Source: Planctomycetota bacterium | GTDB taxonomy: Bacteria > Planctomycetota > UBA1135 > GCA-002686595 | Direction of reading: 5' to 3' | DNA length: 64,000 nt | Assembly (NCBI GenBank): GCA_020638855.1 | Contig: JACKHT010000002.1 | Coordinates: forward strand, 372,001 to 436,000 | Shown here: positions 18,030 to 26,961 of the stretch, in pieces | Numbering within the stretch: the stretch's first letter is position 1 | How the letters are laid out: each line of letters begins with the position of its first letter | Notes under the pieces: generated by a model | Told to the model about the DNA's origin: nothing | Seen by the model: only the letters and a program-made list of their open reading frames with translations | Database searches by the model: none | Program-made: the position numbers and the translations under genes

Positions 18030-18107
18030 GGCCCCGTCGTCTAGTCAGGCCTAGGACACCAGGTTTTCATCCTGGCGACAGGGGTTCAAATCCCCTCGGG
18101 GTCACCA
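18030..18107 (+). tRNA. tRNA-Glu(UUC)
   Basis: Acceptor stem GGCCCCG pairs with CGGGGTC (one G-U pair). The anticodon stem CCAGG/CCTGG encloses loop TTTTCAT, giving anticodon TTC. The T-arm is AGGGG-TTCAAAT-CCCCT. Discriminator A is followed by an encoded CCA (18105-18107). A T-rich intrinsic terminator follows about 100 nt downstream. Confidence 0.97.
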
Positions 18108-18207
18108 CCTCTTTGCCCGCAAGCGTGGGCAGCCTTCTTCGGGTTCTGGGTTCTTCGGAATCCCCGGCCTGGGGAAACCGGCGCTCGATCGTTTGGGTCG
18201 CGCCCCC

Positions 18208-18229
18208 GCCGCCGCAAGGCGGTTTTTTT
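18208..18229 (+). terminator. Rho-independent terminator
   Basis: CCGCC-GCAA-GGCGG stem-loop followed by seven T residues, about 100 nt downstream of tRNA-Glu and just ahead of the methyltransferase gene. The best canonical intrinsic terminator on the plus strand of the window. Confidence 0.85.
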
Positions 18230-18254
18230 GTGGCCTAGGCGCTACCCTGCCCCC

Positions 18255-18998
18255 ATGGCGCGAGCTCCCCTCCCCGAAGGCCCCGACTCGAGGGTTCCTT
18301 CGAGGGTTCCTTCTGGGGCTCCGGACCAGGCCGGGACCGACCTGTACCGGGTTGCCGCTCCGATCTACGACCTGTGCACCGCCTTGTGGAGCGGGGGCGC
18401 GATCTGGCGTTCGCGGCGCTGCCAGATCGAGGCCATGCAGCCTGGTGAGAGCGTTCTGTACGCAGGGGGCGGAACCGGTCGAGCGGCCGTCGAGGCGGCT
18501 CGCCGCGGAATGCGCGTGACCTTGGCCGATCGCTCCCCCGCCATGCTCGCCAAGGCCCAAGCGCGGGCGCTGCGGGCCGGGGTCGAAATCGAGTGGCTGC
18601 AGACGGATCTGTGGGACTACCAACCGGAGGTCCGCTTCGATCACGTGTGCGCCAACCACTTCTTCAACGTTTACGGAGAGGCCGACATGCAGCGCATGCG
18701 GGCGCGCCTCATGGGCTGGCTGGTGCCTGGCGGGAGTTTGCACATCGCCGACTTTCGACCTTTGGTCGGAGGCAGGCTCGCGCGCATGGCCCAGCGCGTG
18801 CACCACGCGATCCCCTTGGCGGGATGCTCGGCGTTCACGCGCAACGCCCTGCATCCCATCTACGACCACGACCGCTGGGGTGAGCAGCAGCCTGGCAGGC
18901 TACAGGTGCAAGACCATCGTATGTGGTGGATCGGCCCCGGCTGGTACCGCACTTGGCGGCTGGAGACCGAGTCGCGAACCCCCGCTCAGCCCACGTAG
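18255..18998 (+). CDS. Class I SAM-dependent methyltransferase
   Basis: 247 residues. The SAM-binding motif I is VLYAGGGTGRAAVEA, followed by VTLADRSPAMLAKA (acidic post-I), WLQTDLWDY and a post-II segment FDHVCANHFFNVY. Motif I has Ala where Asp/Glu is most common, an observed oddity. The layout resembles UbiE/small-molecule methyltransferases; substrate is unknown. A 12-base tandem duplication (18289-18312) adds a second Ser-Arg-Val-Pro unit near the N-terminus. The 3' end overlaps the convergent EboE-like gene by 13 bp. Confidence 0.82.
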   Translation: MARAPLPEGPDSRVPSRVPSGAPDQAGTDLYRVAAPIYDLCTALWSGGAIWRSRRCQIEAMQPGESVLYAGGGTGRAAVEAARRGMRVTLADRSPAMLAKAQARALRAGVEIEWLQTDLWDYQPEVRFDHVCANHFFNVYGEADMQRMRARLMGWLVPGGSLHIADFRPLVGGRLARMAQRVHHAIPLAGCSAFTRNALHPIYDHDRWGEQQPGRLQVQDHRMWWIGPGWYRTWRLETESRTPAQPT

Positions 18999-20272
18999 GT
19001 CCAGCCCGCATCGTCGAGCAAACCGAGCACGTGCTCGTACTCGCGTTGCATTCCTTCGACCAAGGGCTGCGATTCGGATCCGGGCAGAATGCTCCAGGTG
19101 TAGGTTTCGATTTCCACGTGCAATTCGCGGATTCCCCACAGATCGGGATCGCCCAACAAGGCGCGCAGCAAGCTATCGGCATAGGCCTGGGTGGTGCGCA
19201 AACCTGCCAAGCCTTCGAGGTGCACCGGAACGTGGAAATGGCAACGCCACTCGTCGCAAGCGAGCCAAGGCCCGGCGGTTTCCGCATCCGACAAATCGTT
19301 GGCTAGTGCATCCAAGTCGGGGGCCCGGAGCAACTCACCCGGCGCACGACCGTTGACTTGGTGCAAGAAGCGGGGCTCGTCGAGCGCCAGCAGGGCCTCG
19401 CGCCCTTTGGCATGATCGGCAGGCTGCTCGAGCCGCAGCGCACTGGAGTACTGCAGCTTACCCAGGGCGCCTTGGTAGCGCGCCAGGTCCAAGGCACGCT
19501 CCACGGTTTCGAATTCCACCGCGCTGTGGCAGGCATCGAGACAGGTTCCCAGGTGCCGGCGTACGAGTTCGGCCGCTTGCTCGGCCCCCATGCGGCCCTG
19601 TTCGCGCAACAGGGTTTGGGCGCGGGAGGCCACCACCATCAAGTACTCCGCCAGGGCGACCGAGTCGCCCGCGATAGCCCAGGGTTCGGCCTCCACCGCG
19701 AGCACCACAGGGGGTGCGCCCTCCTCGGATCCCAGGGCCAAAGCCAGCACCGCGGCAGCCAACCCGCGCGAGCAGGCATGCACGCCGGGGGTGCCGTCGA
19801 CCTGGGTCACGTGCGCCCCAGGATGCGTGCTGATCGACAAGTGCCCGTGGCGCCCGGCGAAGGGCAATTCCCGCTGCCACCGTTGGCCAACTTGGGCCAC
19901 GGCTTGGGTGTACAAACCGCGCTCGGGCCGGGTCCAGATGGGCTCATACACGTGGGCTTTGAGCCCGTCCCGCTGGAACCCGCCATAGGGGAATGCGTTG
20001 AACGTGAAGGGGTCGAGCTGCTCGCCCGCAAAGAAACGCCCCCACTCGGCGTGCTCGGACTCTCCGTCGTAGGAAGCCAGCCGCATGGCAGCGGTCGCAG
20101 GCAAGTACAGGCCGACTCCGAAACTGCCTTCGACTCCAAGCGCCCGGCGCAACGGCAAGGTGATCGACTCGAGTCCTTTGCGGATACCCTCCGGATCTTC
20201 CGCAGCGTGCAGGTTGGTGCAGTAGGCGAGTCGAACTTGCCGACCTGGGTACTCTGGGTGCTGAAAGCGCAT
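18986..20272 (-). CDS. EboE-like metabolite traffic protein
   Basis: 428 residues from the ATG before RFQHPEYPGRQ. The N-terminal VRLAYCTNLHAAEDPEGI and the following LPLRRALGVEGSFGVGLYLPA match my recollection of EboE, a TIM-barrel sugar-isomerase-like protein of the ebo cluster. That cluster is linked to movement of metabolite precursors to the periplasm, for example scytonemin precursors in cyanobacteria. Conserved-looking His residues occur in HGHLSISTHPGAHV and a late EIETYTWSILP segment. Other ebo genes (eboA-D, eboF) were not seen in the window. It begins 16 nt after the Trm112-like gene, so the two likely form an operon. Confidence 0.65.
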   Translation of the reverse strand: MRFQHPEYPGRQVRLAYCTNLHAAEDPEGIRKGLESITLPLRRALGVEGSFGVGLYLPATAAMRLASYDGESEHAEWGRFFAGEQLDPFTFNAFPYGGFQRDGLKAHVYEPIWTRPERGLYTQAVAQVGQRWQRELPFAGRHGHLSISTHPGAHVTQVDGTPGVHACSRGLAAAVLALALGSEEGAPPVVLAVEAEPWAIAGDSVALAEYLMVVASRAQTLLREQGRMGAEQAAELVRRHLGTCLDACHSAVEFETVERALDLARYQGALGKLQYSSALRLEQPADHAKGREALLALDEPRFLHQVNGRAPGELLRAPDLDALANDLSDAETAGPWLACDEWRCHFHVPVHLEGLAGLRTTQAYADSLLRALLGDPDLWGIRELHVEIETYTWSILPGSESQPLVEGMQREYEHVLGLLDDAGWTYVG

Positions 20273-20288
20273 GGCGCTCGATCGGGTT

Positions 20289-20549
20289 TTAGGTCCGGGG
20301 TACCTCGATCCCTTCGTCAACCAACAGGACCGGGATGCCTTCGCGTACGGGGTACACAATCCGCCCGTCCTCGCGCACCAGGCCTTCGGTCACGGGCTCG
20401 GTGACGGCTTGCCCACCCACGTTGCAGAGCTGGCTCGTGGCCATGGCCGCAGCCAGGCGGGCCAGCAGCTCGGGCTCGGCTTGTTTCAGCGATTGGTGGG
20501 AAGCCGGGCAGGCGAGCAAGGGCAGCAGTTCGGGATCGATGCTAGACAT
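20289..20549 (-). CDS. Trm112-like (UPF0434/YcaR-type) small protein
   Basis: 86 residues with the Trm112 family frame: LLPLLACPASHQSL at the start and GRIVYPVREGIPVLLVDEGI at the end. The usual CPxC zinc motif is reduced to CPAS, and a second Cys pair is not evident, so zinc binding may be lost. Eukaryotic and archaeal Trm112 activate methyltransferases; bacterial members are poorly characterised. Cotranscribed with the downstream EboE-like gene. A class I methyltransferase gene lies just beyond that on the other strand. Confidence 0.75.
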   Translation of the reverse strand: MSSIDPELLPLLACPASHQSLKQAEPELLARLAAAMATSQLCNVGGQAVTEPVTEGLVREDGRIVYPVREGIPVLLVDEGIEVPRT

Positions 20550-20645
20550 GGCCACAAAGGGGAAACAGGACCGGAAACCCGGAGCGCAGGGGTTCATACT
20601 AAGGGGGTATCTGGCGCCTGGAAAGGCGCCGGCGAAAGGATTCCC

Positions 20646-21713
20646 ATGCAAGCGCTCCTCGCCCTGCTTCTTTGCCTGCCCCTCAGCAAGCAAACCACGC
20701 CCTCCCCACTCGAAACCCGGGCAAGCTTTGGGGATCCGTTGGTGGACAAGGCTTGGGCTTTGGTAGGCCCGGAAACGGTTCCAGTCCCATGGCCCAAGGG
20801 CCTGCCGACCGAATCCTTGCGCAGCGCCCCCGAGGGGCCCGAAGCCCTCGCTGCCTGGCACGCCGCCTTGGGACAATTGCTTGGGAAGGAAGCCACCCTC
20901 GAGCAAAGGGCCGACGCACGCTTGGTGTTGTGTTTGATCGCCCAGGCCCAAGCGCGCCACCAAGACGCTTGGCAGCACTTGATTCGGCTCACCGACCATC
21001 CCGGCCACACCTTGCGCGCCGTCCCCTACCTCTGGCCCGGGGTTCCCTTGGGAACCCAAATCGGTGCGGGGGGCCGGGTCTCGGTCCCCGCTGGGACGTT
21101 GTTCACTCCCGCGTTCCCGCCCCAGCCGCCCGCGGGCCAAGAGCGCCCGCTCGATGCGGGGCCCCAGACCATGGCATGGCTGGGATTGCTCGAAGTCGGG
21201 GGGCAACGGCTCGACCTGCGCGCGACTTTGCCCAACACGGGCTTGGAGCTCGAACTGACCCGGCCAAGCCAAGCGGTCCTGCACCTGTTGGTGTGCATGC
21301 CTGCTATCCGCAACTACGAGCGTGACTTGGTGTATTCGGATTGGGATCGCATGAACGACTCCGATGCCCCGGTAGACGTCGTCCTGCCCGCTGACCGCGC
21401 GACCCCTTGGACCCTCTTCGCTCGCCTGCGGCCGAACTTCGAACCCTGGCCTGCCTCCCCGGCCCCCGGAAGTCTTTGGCGGCGGGATCGCAGCTTGGCC
21501 TTGGTGGTCCCGGCGGGTTCCGAGGTCGATGCTTCGACCCAGGCTCTGGCCGGGCATTTGGCGGCCATTTTGGACCTTCCCGTAGCGTGCACGACGGCCG
21601 ACCAGCCCCTTGCAGCGCGCACCACCGCGATCGACCTGGGCCAGGGGCCCGAGCGGACCCAGCGCATTCGGCGTCTGCTTTCGGCCGTCGAGGGCTTCAC
21701 CCTCGATTCGTAA
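20646..21713 (+). CDS. Secreted protein of unknown function
   Basis: 355 residues from an ATG that opens a short signal peptide (MQALLALLLCLPLS). I recognise no domain. The first half contains an all-helical, TPR-like stretch (LVLCLIAQAQARHQDAWQHLIRL), and the second half is beta-rich with many Pro residues. AAAGGA lies at plausible ribosome-binding distance. It is divergent from the Trm112-like gene and is followed by a 20-bp tandem repeat. Confidence 0.6.
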   Translation: MQALLALLLCLPLSKQTTPSPLETRASFGDPLVDKAWALVGPETVPVPWPKGLPTESLRSAPEGPEALAAWHAALGQLLGKEATLEQRADARLVLCLIAQAQARHQDAWQHLIRLTDHPGHTLRAVPYLWPGVPLGTQIGAGGRVSVPAGTLFTPAFPPQPPAGQERPLDAGPQTMAWLGLLEVGGQRLDLRATLPNTGLELELTRPSQAVLHLLVCMPAIRNYERDLVYSDWDRMNDSDAPVDVVLPADRATPWTLFARLRPNFEPWPASPAPGSLWRRDRSLALVVPAGSEVDASTQALAGHLAAILDLPVACTTADQPLAARTTAIDLGQGPERTQRIRRLLSAVEGFTLDS

Positions 21714-21736
21714 AGCCCGGGTTTTCCCCCTTGGCT

Positions 21737-21776
21737 CGTGTCCCGAAGGGTTTGCCCGTGTCCCGAAGGGGTTTCC
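21737..21776. repeat. 20-bp tandem repeat, two copies
   Basis: CGTGTCCCGAAGGGTTTGCC is followed immediately by CGTGTCCCGAAGGGGTTTCC. It lies between the secreted-protein gene and pepP. Each copy contains a short CCCGAAGGG self-complementary element. Confidence 0.85.
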
Positions 21777-21825
21777 ACCCGCCCCTGCCCTAGAAACGGG
21801 GACGTCCCAAGCTATCTTGGGCCCT

Positions 21826-23157
21826 ATGAGCATGTACCAGGAACACCGCCAGCGCTTTCTCGAAGTCCTTTTCCGCGAACAAATGGCGGCGGTGATCCCC
21901 ACCGAAACCGAGAAGACGCGCAACCACGACGCGCACTACCGATTTCGCCCGCACTCGGACTTCTGGTACCTGACAGGCTTTGCCGAACCCGAATCGGTGC
22001 TGGTGTTGGTACCCGGCAAGGAAAAGGCCGAAGACGGTCAAGCCATCCTGTTCCTGCGCGAGCGGAACAAAGAGATGGAGATTTGGGACGGCAAGCGCCT
22101 TGGGGTAGACGACGCGCCCGAAATGCTCGGCCTAGACGAGGCGCACCCCATCGAAGACCTATGGAAGGAATTGCCCAACCTGCTCGCGGGCCAGCAACGC
22201 ATCGTCTATCGCAGCGGACACGATGAGGACTTCGATTGGCACTTCCATCGCATGGTGGAAGGCCTGCGCGGGCGTGCAAGACGCGGTATTGAACCGCCCA
22301 CCGCGGTGCTCGATCCGGGCCCGTACCTGCACGAGCTACGGCTGCACAAGTCGCCGGGCGAGCTCGAGTGCATGCGCCATGCCGCGCGCATCACGACGCA
22401 AGCCCATTGCGCGGCCATGGCCGCAGCCCGGCCGGGGGTCTACGAATACGAAATCGACGCCCTGCTCGAGTACACCTTCCGCCGACACGGTTCGACCGGT
22501 CCGGCTTACAACTCGATCGTGGCAGGCGGGGCCAACGCCTGCATCCTGCACTACATCGAAAACGACCAACGGCTTTGCGAAGGCGAATTGCTGTTGATCG
22601 ATGCGGGCGCGGAATGGAAGTACTACGCCAGCGATGTGACCCGCACCTTCCCGGTCTCGGGGACCTTCAGCGAGCCGCAAAAGGCCCTCTACGAAGTGGT
22701 CTTGCGCGCCCAGCTGGCGGCGATCGACGTCATCCGACCGGGGGTCGCCACCAAGCTGGTCCACGAAACAGCGTTGCATGCGCTGGTGGATGGCTTGATC
22801 GAGCTCGGGCTGTGCCAGGGCACCCGCGAAGAGGTGATCGAAAGCAACGCCCACCGCGACTTCTTCATGCATGGAACCAGCCACTGGCTCGGCCTCGATG
22901 TGCACGACCAAGGCGCGTACACGCGAGGCGGTGAATCCCGCCCGCTGGCCCCCGGCATGGTGCTCACCGTCGAGCCGGGGTTGTACGTGGATCCCGAAAA
23001 CCAGGCCGTCGAAGAGCGTTGGCGCGGGATTGGTATCCGCATCGAGGACGACATCCTGGTGACCGACGAAGGCCATGAAAACCTCACTGCGGCCATCCCC
23101 AAGACCGTGGCCGAAGTGGAAGCCGCATGCCAAGCCGCGCTGGAAGGCGTCGCCTAG
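21826..23157 (+). CDS. pepP: Xaa-Pro aminopeptidase (aminopeptidase P)
   Basis: 443 residues, the usual PepP length. An N-terminal creatinase-like domain (YRFRPHSDFWYLTGFAEPE) is followed by the pita-bread metallopeptidase domain. Metal ligands are recognisable: Asp in LLIDAGAEW and ASDVTRTFPVSG, His in HGTSHWLGLDVHD, Glu in VLTVEPGLY, and Glu in GIGIRIEDDILVT. The enzyme removes N-terminal residues preceding proline, using two Mn ions, in the cytoplasm. A 6-bp hairpin (CCCAAG-CTAT-CTTGGG) ends 4 nt before the ATG and could affect translation. A strong terminator follows the gene. Confidence 0.95.
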   Translation: MSMYQEHRQRFLEVLFREQMAAVIPTETEKTRNHDAHYRFRPHSDFWYLTGFAEPESVLVLVPGKEKAEDGQAILFLRERNKEMEIWDGKRLGVDDAPEMLGLDEAHPIEDLWKELPNLLAGQQRIVYRSGHDEDFDWHFHRMVEGLRGRARRGIEPPTAVLDPGPYLHELRLHKSPGELECMRHAARITTQAHCAAMAAARPGVYEYEIDALLEYTFRRHGSTGPAYNSIVAGGANACILHYIENDQRLCEGELLLIDAGAEWKYYASDVTRTFPVSGTFSEPQKALYEVVLRAQLAAIDVIRPGVATKLVHETALHALVDGLIELGLCQGTREEVIESNAHRDFFMHGTSHWLGLDVHDQGAYTRGGESRPLAPGMVLTVEPGLYVDPENQAVEERWRGIGIRIEDDILVTDEGHENLTAAIPKTVAEVEAACQAALEGVA

Positions 23158-23252
23158 CCAGGTTGCGTGCATGCCCTGCCCTCTGGGATAGGACCTTTGG
23201 AGAGCCCAATGGCTAGGGGCGGCCCCATCCAAACCAAAGGAACACACCAAAG

Positions 23253-23288
23253 AAAAGAGCCCCGTGCGTGCGGCACGGGGCTCTTTTT
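23253..23288. terminator. Bidirectional intrinsic terminator between pepP and tRNA-Lys
   Basis: A stem of about 15 bp (AAAAGAGCCCCGTGC with GCACGGGGCTCTTTT) has a loop of 5 bases and is flanked by A-rich and T-rich sides, so it can act on both strands. It separates the convergent pepP and tRNA-Lys units. Confidence 0.9.
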
Positions 23289-23295
23289 GGATGGG

Positions 23296-23371
<76 letters not shown>

Positions 23372-23529
23372 ATCCTGTTCGTGAACGATCTTGGCTTGGC
23401 CTTGCGAGCCGGAGCCCGGCCGAGGCGGTCAAGCGGCTGCTTGTGCCCCGGGCAGGCGAGAAATATAGGAAATCGGGGCAGCCCCCGCAAACCGGAAATT
23501 TCCTTTTGCTCGCGGCGGGCAGGGGTGGC

Positions 23530-23578
23530 CCGTGGGGCAGGGATCGAACGCTTGCAGACCCAGCTCGGAGCCCCACGG
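23530..23578 (-). other. Long-loop hairpin downstream of frr
   Basis: CCGTGGGGC and GCCCCACGG form a perfect 9-bp stem around a loop of 31 bases, starting about 20 nt after the frr stop. There is no T-run on the minus strand, so it may be a processing or mRNA-stabilising structure at the end of the operon rather than an intrinsic terminator. Part of it superficially resembles a tRNA T-arm, but no full cloverleaf forms. Confidence 0.45.
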
Positions 23579-23598
23579 AGCGCACGATTCGCGCCCCA

Positions 23599-24159
23599 TC
23601 AGACCTCCATGATCTCCTTGTTCTTGCGCTCCTGGAGATCGCCGACCTTCGCCTCGTACTGCTTGAGCAGCTCTTGGATCTCATCGTGCAGGGCCTTGTT
23701 GTCGTCCTCGGTCATGTCCTTGGACTTGAGCAGGGCGTCGACTTCTTTGTTGGCGTCGCGACGCAGGTTGCGCAGGGCCACCCGCCCTTCTTCGCACAGA
23801 TCCTTGGCCTTGGCCGCGTACTTGCGACGCTGGTCACCCGAAAGCGGGGGCAGGTTGAGGCGGATGACCTTGCCGTCGGACTCGGGGGTGATGCCCAAGT
23901 CGGATTTCTGCAGGGCCTTCTCGATCTCCTTGAGGATCGACATGTCGAAGGGCTTGATCATCAACTGCCGCGGTTCGGGGACCGAGATCTGGGCGACCTG
24001 CGACAGGGGGGAAGGAGTGCCGTAGTAATCGACTCGGATGTTGTCGACCAGGGCGGAGGACGCACGCGAGGTGCGGATGGTGCGCAGCATGTCCTGGGTG
24101 TGGGCCAAGGCCTTTTCCATTCGCTGGCTCGTTTCTTTGAGGACCGGATGTTGGCTCAT
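23599..24159 (-). CDS. frr: Ribosome recycling factor
   Basis: 186 residues, the standard length. Family signatures are RTSRASSALVDNIRVDYYGTPSPLSQVA, IKPFDMSILKEIEKAL, GKVIRLNLPPLSGDQRR and the helical terminal region. It splits post-termination ribosomes together with EF-G. Last protein gene of the rpsB-tsf-pyrH-frr operon, the order conserved in most bacteria. Confidence 0.97.
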   Translation of the reverse strand: MSQHPVLKETSQRMEKALAHTQDMLRTIRTSRASSALVDNIRVDYYGTPSPLSQVAQISVPEPRQLMIKPFDMSILKEIEKALQKSDLGITPESDGKVIRLNLPPLSGDQRRKYAAKAKDLCEEGRVALRNLRRDANKEVDALLKSKDMTEDDNKALHDEIQELLKQYEAKVGDLQERKNKEIMEV

Positions 24160-24248
24160 GAGGGGTCTCTTAGGGGATAGATTGGGATTCGGGTGGGCGA
24201 GATGGGCGGAGCGTGTCCCCGGAAAGCGACCGAGGCAGGGAGGCGGGA

Positions 24249-24953
24249 CTACTGGATCGTGGTGCCGATCGGCTCCCCGCGCACCACCCGCTCGAAGTTG
24301 CCCTCGCGGAACAGGTCAAAGACCGTGATGGGCAAGTTGTTTTCCATGCACAGGGTGATGGCGGTGATGTCCATCACGCGCAAGTTTTTCTCAAGCACCT
24401 CGCGAAAGGTCAGCTTTTCGAAGCGCTTGGCGTCGGGGTGTTTTTTCGGGTCGCGGTCGTAGACCCCGTCGACCTTGGTGGCCTTGAGCAACACATCGCA
24501 ACGCAATTCGTTGGCGCGCAAGGCAGCAGCCGTGTCGGTCGTGAAGAACGGGTTCCCGGTTCCGGCGGCCAGGATGACCACCCGCCCGCGGCTGAGGTGG
24601 GCATCGGCGCGGCGCCAGACGAAGGGCTCGGCGACCTGCTTGATCTCGAGCGCGGTCATGACGCGCGTGTCGACCCCCTGCTGCTCGACCGCATCCGACA
24701 GGGCCAGGGCGTTGATGACGGTGCCCAACATACCCATGTAGTCGGCCGTAGCGCGATGGCCTCCAAGTTGCGAAAACTCCGCACCCCGCAGGATGTTGCC
24801 CCCGCCGCAGACGATGCCGACCTCGACTCCCAGTCCAACCACCCGAGCGATCTGGCGGGCGTAGGCCTGGATCTGGGTGGGGTCCATACCGTGACCGGTT
24901 TCGGGGTTGCCGAGGGCCTCGCCAGATAACTTGAGCAGGACGCGATGGTACAT
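24249..24953 (-). CDS. pyrH: UMP kinase
   Basis: 234 residues starting at MYHRVLLKLSGEAL. It belongs to the amino-acid kinase family and is unrelated to eukaryotic UMP/CMP kinases. Visible motifs: VCGGGNILRG for phosphate binding, ATADYMGMLGTVINALAL for UMP contacts, FTTDTAAALRA and KATKVDGVYDRDPKK. It makes UDP for nucleotide and envelope precursor supply and is usually feedback-regulated by UTP. Longer upstream in-frame starts lack homology, so this ATG was chosen. Confidence 0.97.
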   Translation of the reverse strand: MYHRVLLKLSGEALGNPETGHGMDPTQIQAYARQIARVVGLGVEVGIVCGGGNILRGAEFSQLGGHRATADYMGMLGTVINALALSDAVEQQGVDTRVMTALEIKQVAEPFVWRRADAHLSRGRVVILAAGTGNPFFTTDTAAALRANELRCDVLLKATKVDGVYDRDPKKHPDAKRFEKLTFREVLEKNLRVMDITAITLCMENNLPITVFDLFREGNFERVVRGEPIGTTIQ

Positions 24954-25141
24954 GCGGTGCAGGGTCTCGAGGGGGTCCAGAGCAAAGCTGCCGACTGGAT
25001 TGGGGACGGACCTAGGATAGGTTCCCTCCCCCCCAATGTTGAGCAACTAGCGCAGAATCCTTGGATGCATGAGGCCCCGGGGCGTGCCAATGACACGCTC
25101 CGGGGCCTGGATACTTCGAACTGCGGGTTTCGGGTTGGAAA

Positions 25142-25978
25142 CTAGGCGCCGATCTCGAAGCGGGTGAAGCCTTCGAGCTTGGCCTTGCCACCGAGGGCGG
25201 CGTCCAGGGCCTTCTGGACGGTCAGCTTGTCGTCTTTGATCCAGGGCTGCTCGGTGATCACGGTTTCGGCGTAGAACTTCTCCAGGCGCCCCACCATGAT
25301 CTTCTCTTGGATGTCCGCCGGCTTGCCTTCCAGGCCCGCTCGAATGATTTCCTTCTCGCGCTCGACCGCTTCCGCGGTCACTTGATCGCGGCTTTGGTAC
25401 GGCGGGTTGAACACCACTGCGTGCATGCAGAGCTCCTTGAAGGTGTCCGCATTGGGCTTGGCACAGGTGATGCTCACCATGGCGCCCTTCTTGTTGTCGT
25501 GGTGCACGTAGCTGCCGACGCCGCCGGCAGGATTCGTGTAGAAAACCGCGCCCGAGATCTGGATGTTCTCGCCCAAGCGGCCCACCAGGGCTTTGAGCGC
25601 GTCCGCGACCGTACCATCGCCCTTCCAGGGCTGGCTCAAACACGCGTCCAAGTCGGCCGGCTTGTGCTCGAGCACGTGGCTGGCCAGGTCATCGAGGAAG
25701 CTTTGGAACTCGTTGGTAGCTGCCACGAAGTCGGTTTCGCAGGAAATGCTCACGAGAGCACCCGACTTGCCGTCCGGGCTGACCTTTGCGTAAACGCGGC
25801 CTTCGCTGGTAGCCCGACCCGCTTTTTTGGCGGCGGTCTTGAGGCCCGACTTGCGGAGCTCGTCCAGGGCGGCCTCGAGGTCGCCGTTGCTGGCCGAGAG
25901 GGCCTTCTTGCATTCCATCATTCCGGCGCCGGTCTTCTCGCGAAGCTCGCGCACCAAAGCTGCAGTGATTTCTGCCAT
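25142..25978 (-). CDS. tsf: Elongation factor Ts
   Basis: 278 residues. The N-terminal UBA-like domain contains LVRELREKTGAGMMECKKAL, and the catalytic signature SCETDFVAATNEF is present, followed by two core subdomains. It exchanges GDP for GTP on EF-Tu. An extended basic linker (AAKKAGRATSEGRVYAKV) is normal for the family. It lies between rpsB and pyrH with gaps of about 95 and 190 nt. Confidence 0.97.
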   Translation of the reverse strand: MAEITAALVRELREKTGAGMMECKKALSASNGDLEAALDELRKSGLKTAAKKAGRATSEGRVYAKVSPDGKSGALVSISCETDFVAATNEFQSFLDDLASHVLEHKPADLDACLSQPWKGDGTVADALKALVGRLGENIQISGAVFYTNPAGGVGSYVHHDNKKGAMVSITCAKPNADTFKELCMHAVVFNPPYQSRDQVTAEAVEREKEIIRAGLEGKPADIQEKIMVGRLEKFYAETVITEQPWIKDDKLTVQKALDAALGGKAKLEGFTRFEIGA

Positions 25979-26073
25979 CGTAGTTCAGGGGATATGGGGG
26001 CCTCGGCCCCCTGGTTGTGGAGTGGGCTGGAGAGAGGATGGGCGGGCCGCCGTGCGGCCCGGTCCGACCGAGA

Positions 26074-26961
26074 CTAGGCCTCGCTGGCGGGCGCTTCTTC
26101 GGGAGCAGCGTCCGAACCATCGGCCGAAGCGGCTTCCGCAGAAGCGGCATCCGCCGGGGCGGCATCGGCGCGGCGCTTGGGAAGCTCGCGGTGAGTCGTG
26201 GGCCGGGGCTCGCCGGTGGCCACGAGCGCTTCGTCCTGGGCCTGGGGAACCCCAGCGGCGCGCAGGCGATCGGTGTGCTGGTGGGCCCCTTCTTCGACGG
26301 CGGCAACCAGTTGGTCCATCAGCAAGCGCACGCTCTTAAGCGCGTCATCATTGCCGGGGATCACGATGTCCACGTCGGAGGGGTCGCAATCGGTATCCAG
26401 GATGCCGATGACCACCAAGCCCATCTTGCGGGCCTCGCGGATCGCATTGCCTTCGCGGGACGGATCGACCACCATCATGGCGGCGGGGATCGCGGTCATT
26501 TCGCGGATGCCACCCAGGTTGCGGGCGATCTTGCGACGCTCGCGGTTGATGGTCGAGAGCTCTTTCTTGGTGAGCTTGAGCTCGTCGGCCTTGGCCTCAT
26601 CGATGTTCTCGAGTTCTTCCAGGCGGCGCAGTCGGCTGCGGATCACCGAGAAGTTGGTCAGAGTTCCCCCGATCCAGCGCTCGGTTACGATCGGCATGCC
26701 CGTGCGCTCCCCCGCATCGAGGACGACGCCCTTGACTTGGCGCTTGGTACCCACCCACAACACCGACTGGCCTTCGGAGGCCAAGCGGAAGAGCAGGTTT
26801 TGGGCGCGGATCAGACCGCGCATGGTTTGGCGCAGGTCGATCACGTGGATCTTGTTGCGGCGGCCGTGGATGAACGGCGCCATCTTCGGGTTCCAGCGCG
26901 AGGCGCGGCAACCAAAGTGCACGCCGGCTTCGACGAGCTGCTGAACGGTGAGTTGTTCCAT
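26074..26961 (-). CDS. rpsB: 30S ribosomal protein S2
   Basis: 295 residues. The core (residues about 1-235) shows LVEAGVHFGCRASRWNPKMAPFI, RNKIHVIDLRQT, WVGTKRQ, ERWIGGTLTNF and the KMGLVVIGILDTDCDPS motif. About 60 extra C-terminal residues are rich in Ala, Asp and Glu (low complexity), longer than E. coli S2. The start is at MEQLTVQQL; the frame is open further upstream without homology. First gene of the translation operon. Confidence 0.97.
   Translation of the reverse strand: MEQLTVQQLVEAGVHFGCRASRWNPKMAPFIHGRRNKIHVIDLRQTMRGLIRAQNLLFRLASEGQSVLWVGTKRQVKGVVLDAGERTGMPIVTERWIGGTLTNFSVIRSRLRRLEELENIDEAKADELKLTKKELSTINRERRKIARNLGGIREMTAIPAAMMVVDPSREGNAIREARKMGLVVIGILDTDCDPSDVDIVIPGNDDALKSVRLLMDQLVAAVEEGAHQHTDRLRAAGVPQAQDEALVATGEPRPTTHRELPKRRADAAPADAASAEAASADGSDAAPEEAPASEA

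Noticed and set aside
18030..18107. Integration site of a genomic island at tRNA-Glu
   Set aside because: No duplicated tRNA 3' end, no change in gene character and no mobility genes besides a housekeeping-type Xer.
22336..23250. 304-codon minus-strand frame opposite pepP
   Set aside because: Shadow of a well-conserved enzyme; no motif or start context.
23523..23580. tRNA-like T-arm sequence near CAGGGATCGAAC
   Set aside because: No acceptor, D or anticodon arm can be built; better explained as part of a 9-bp hairpin.
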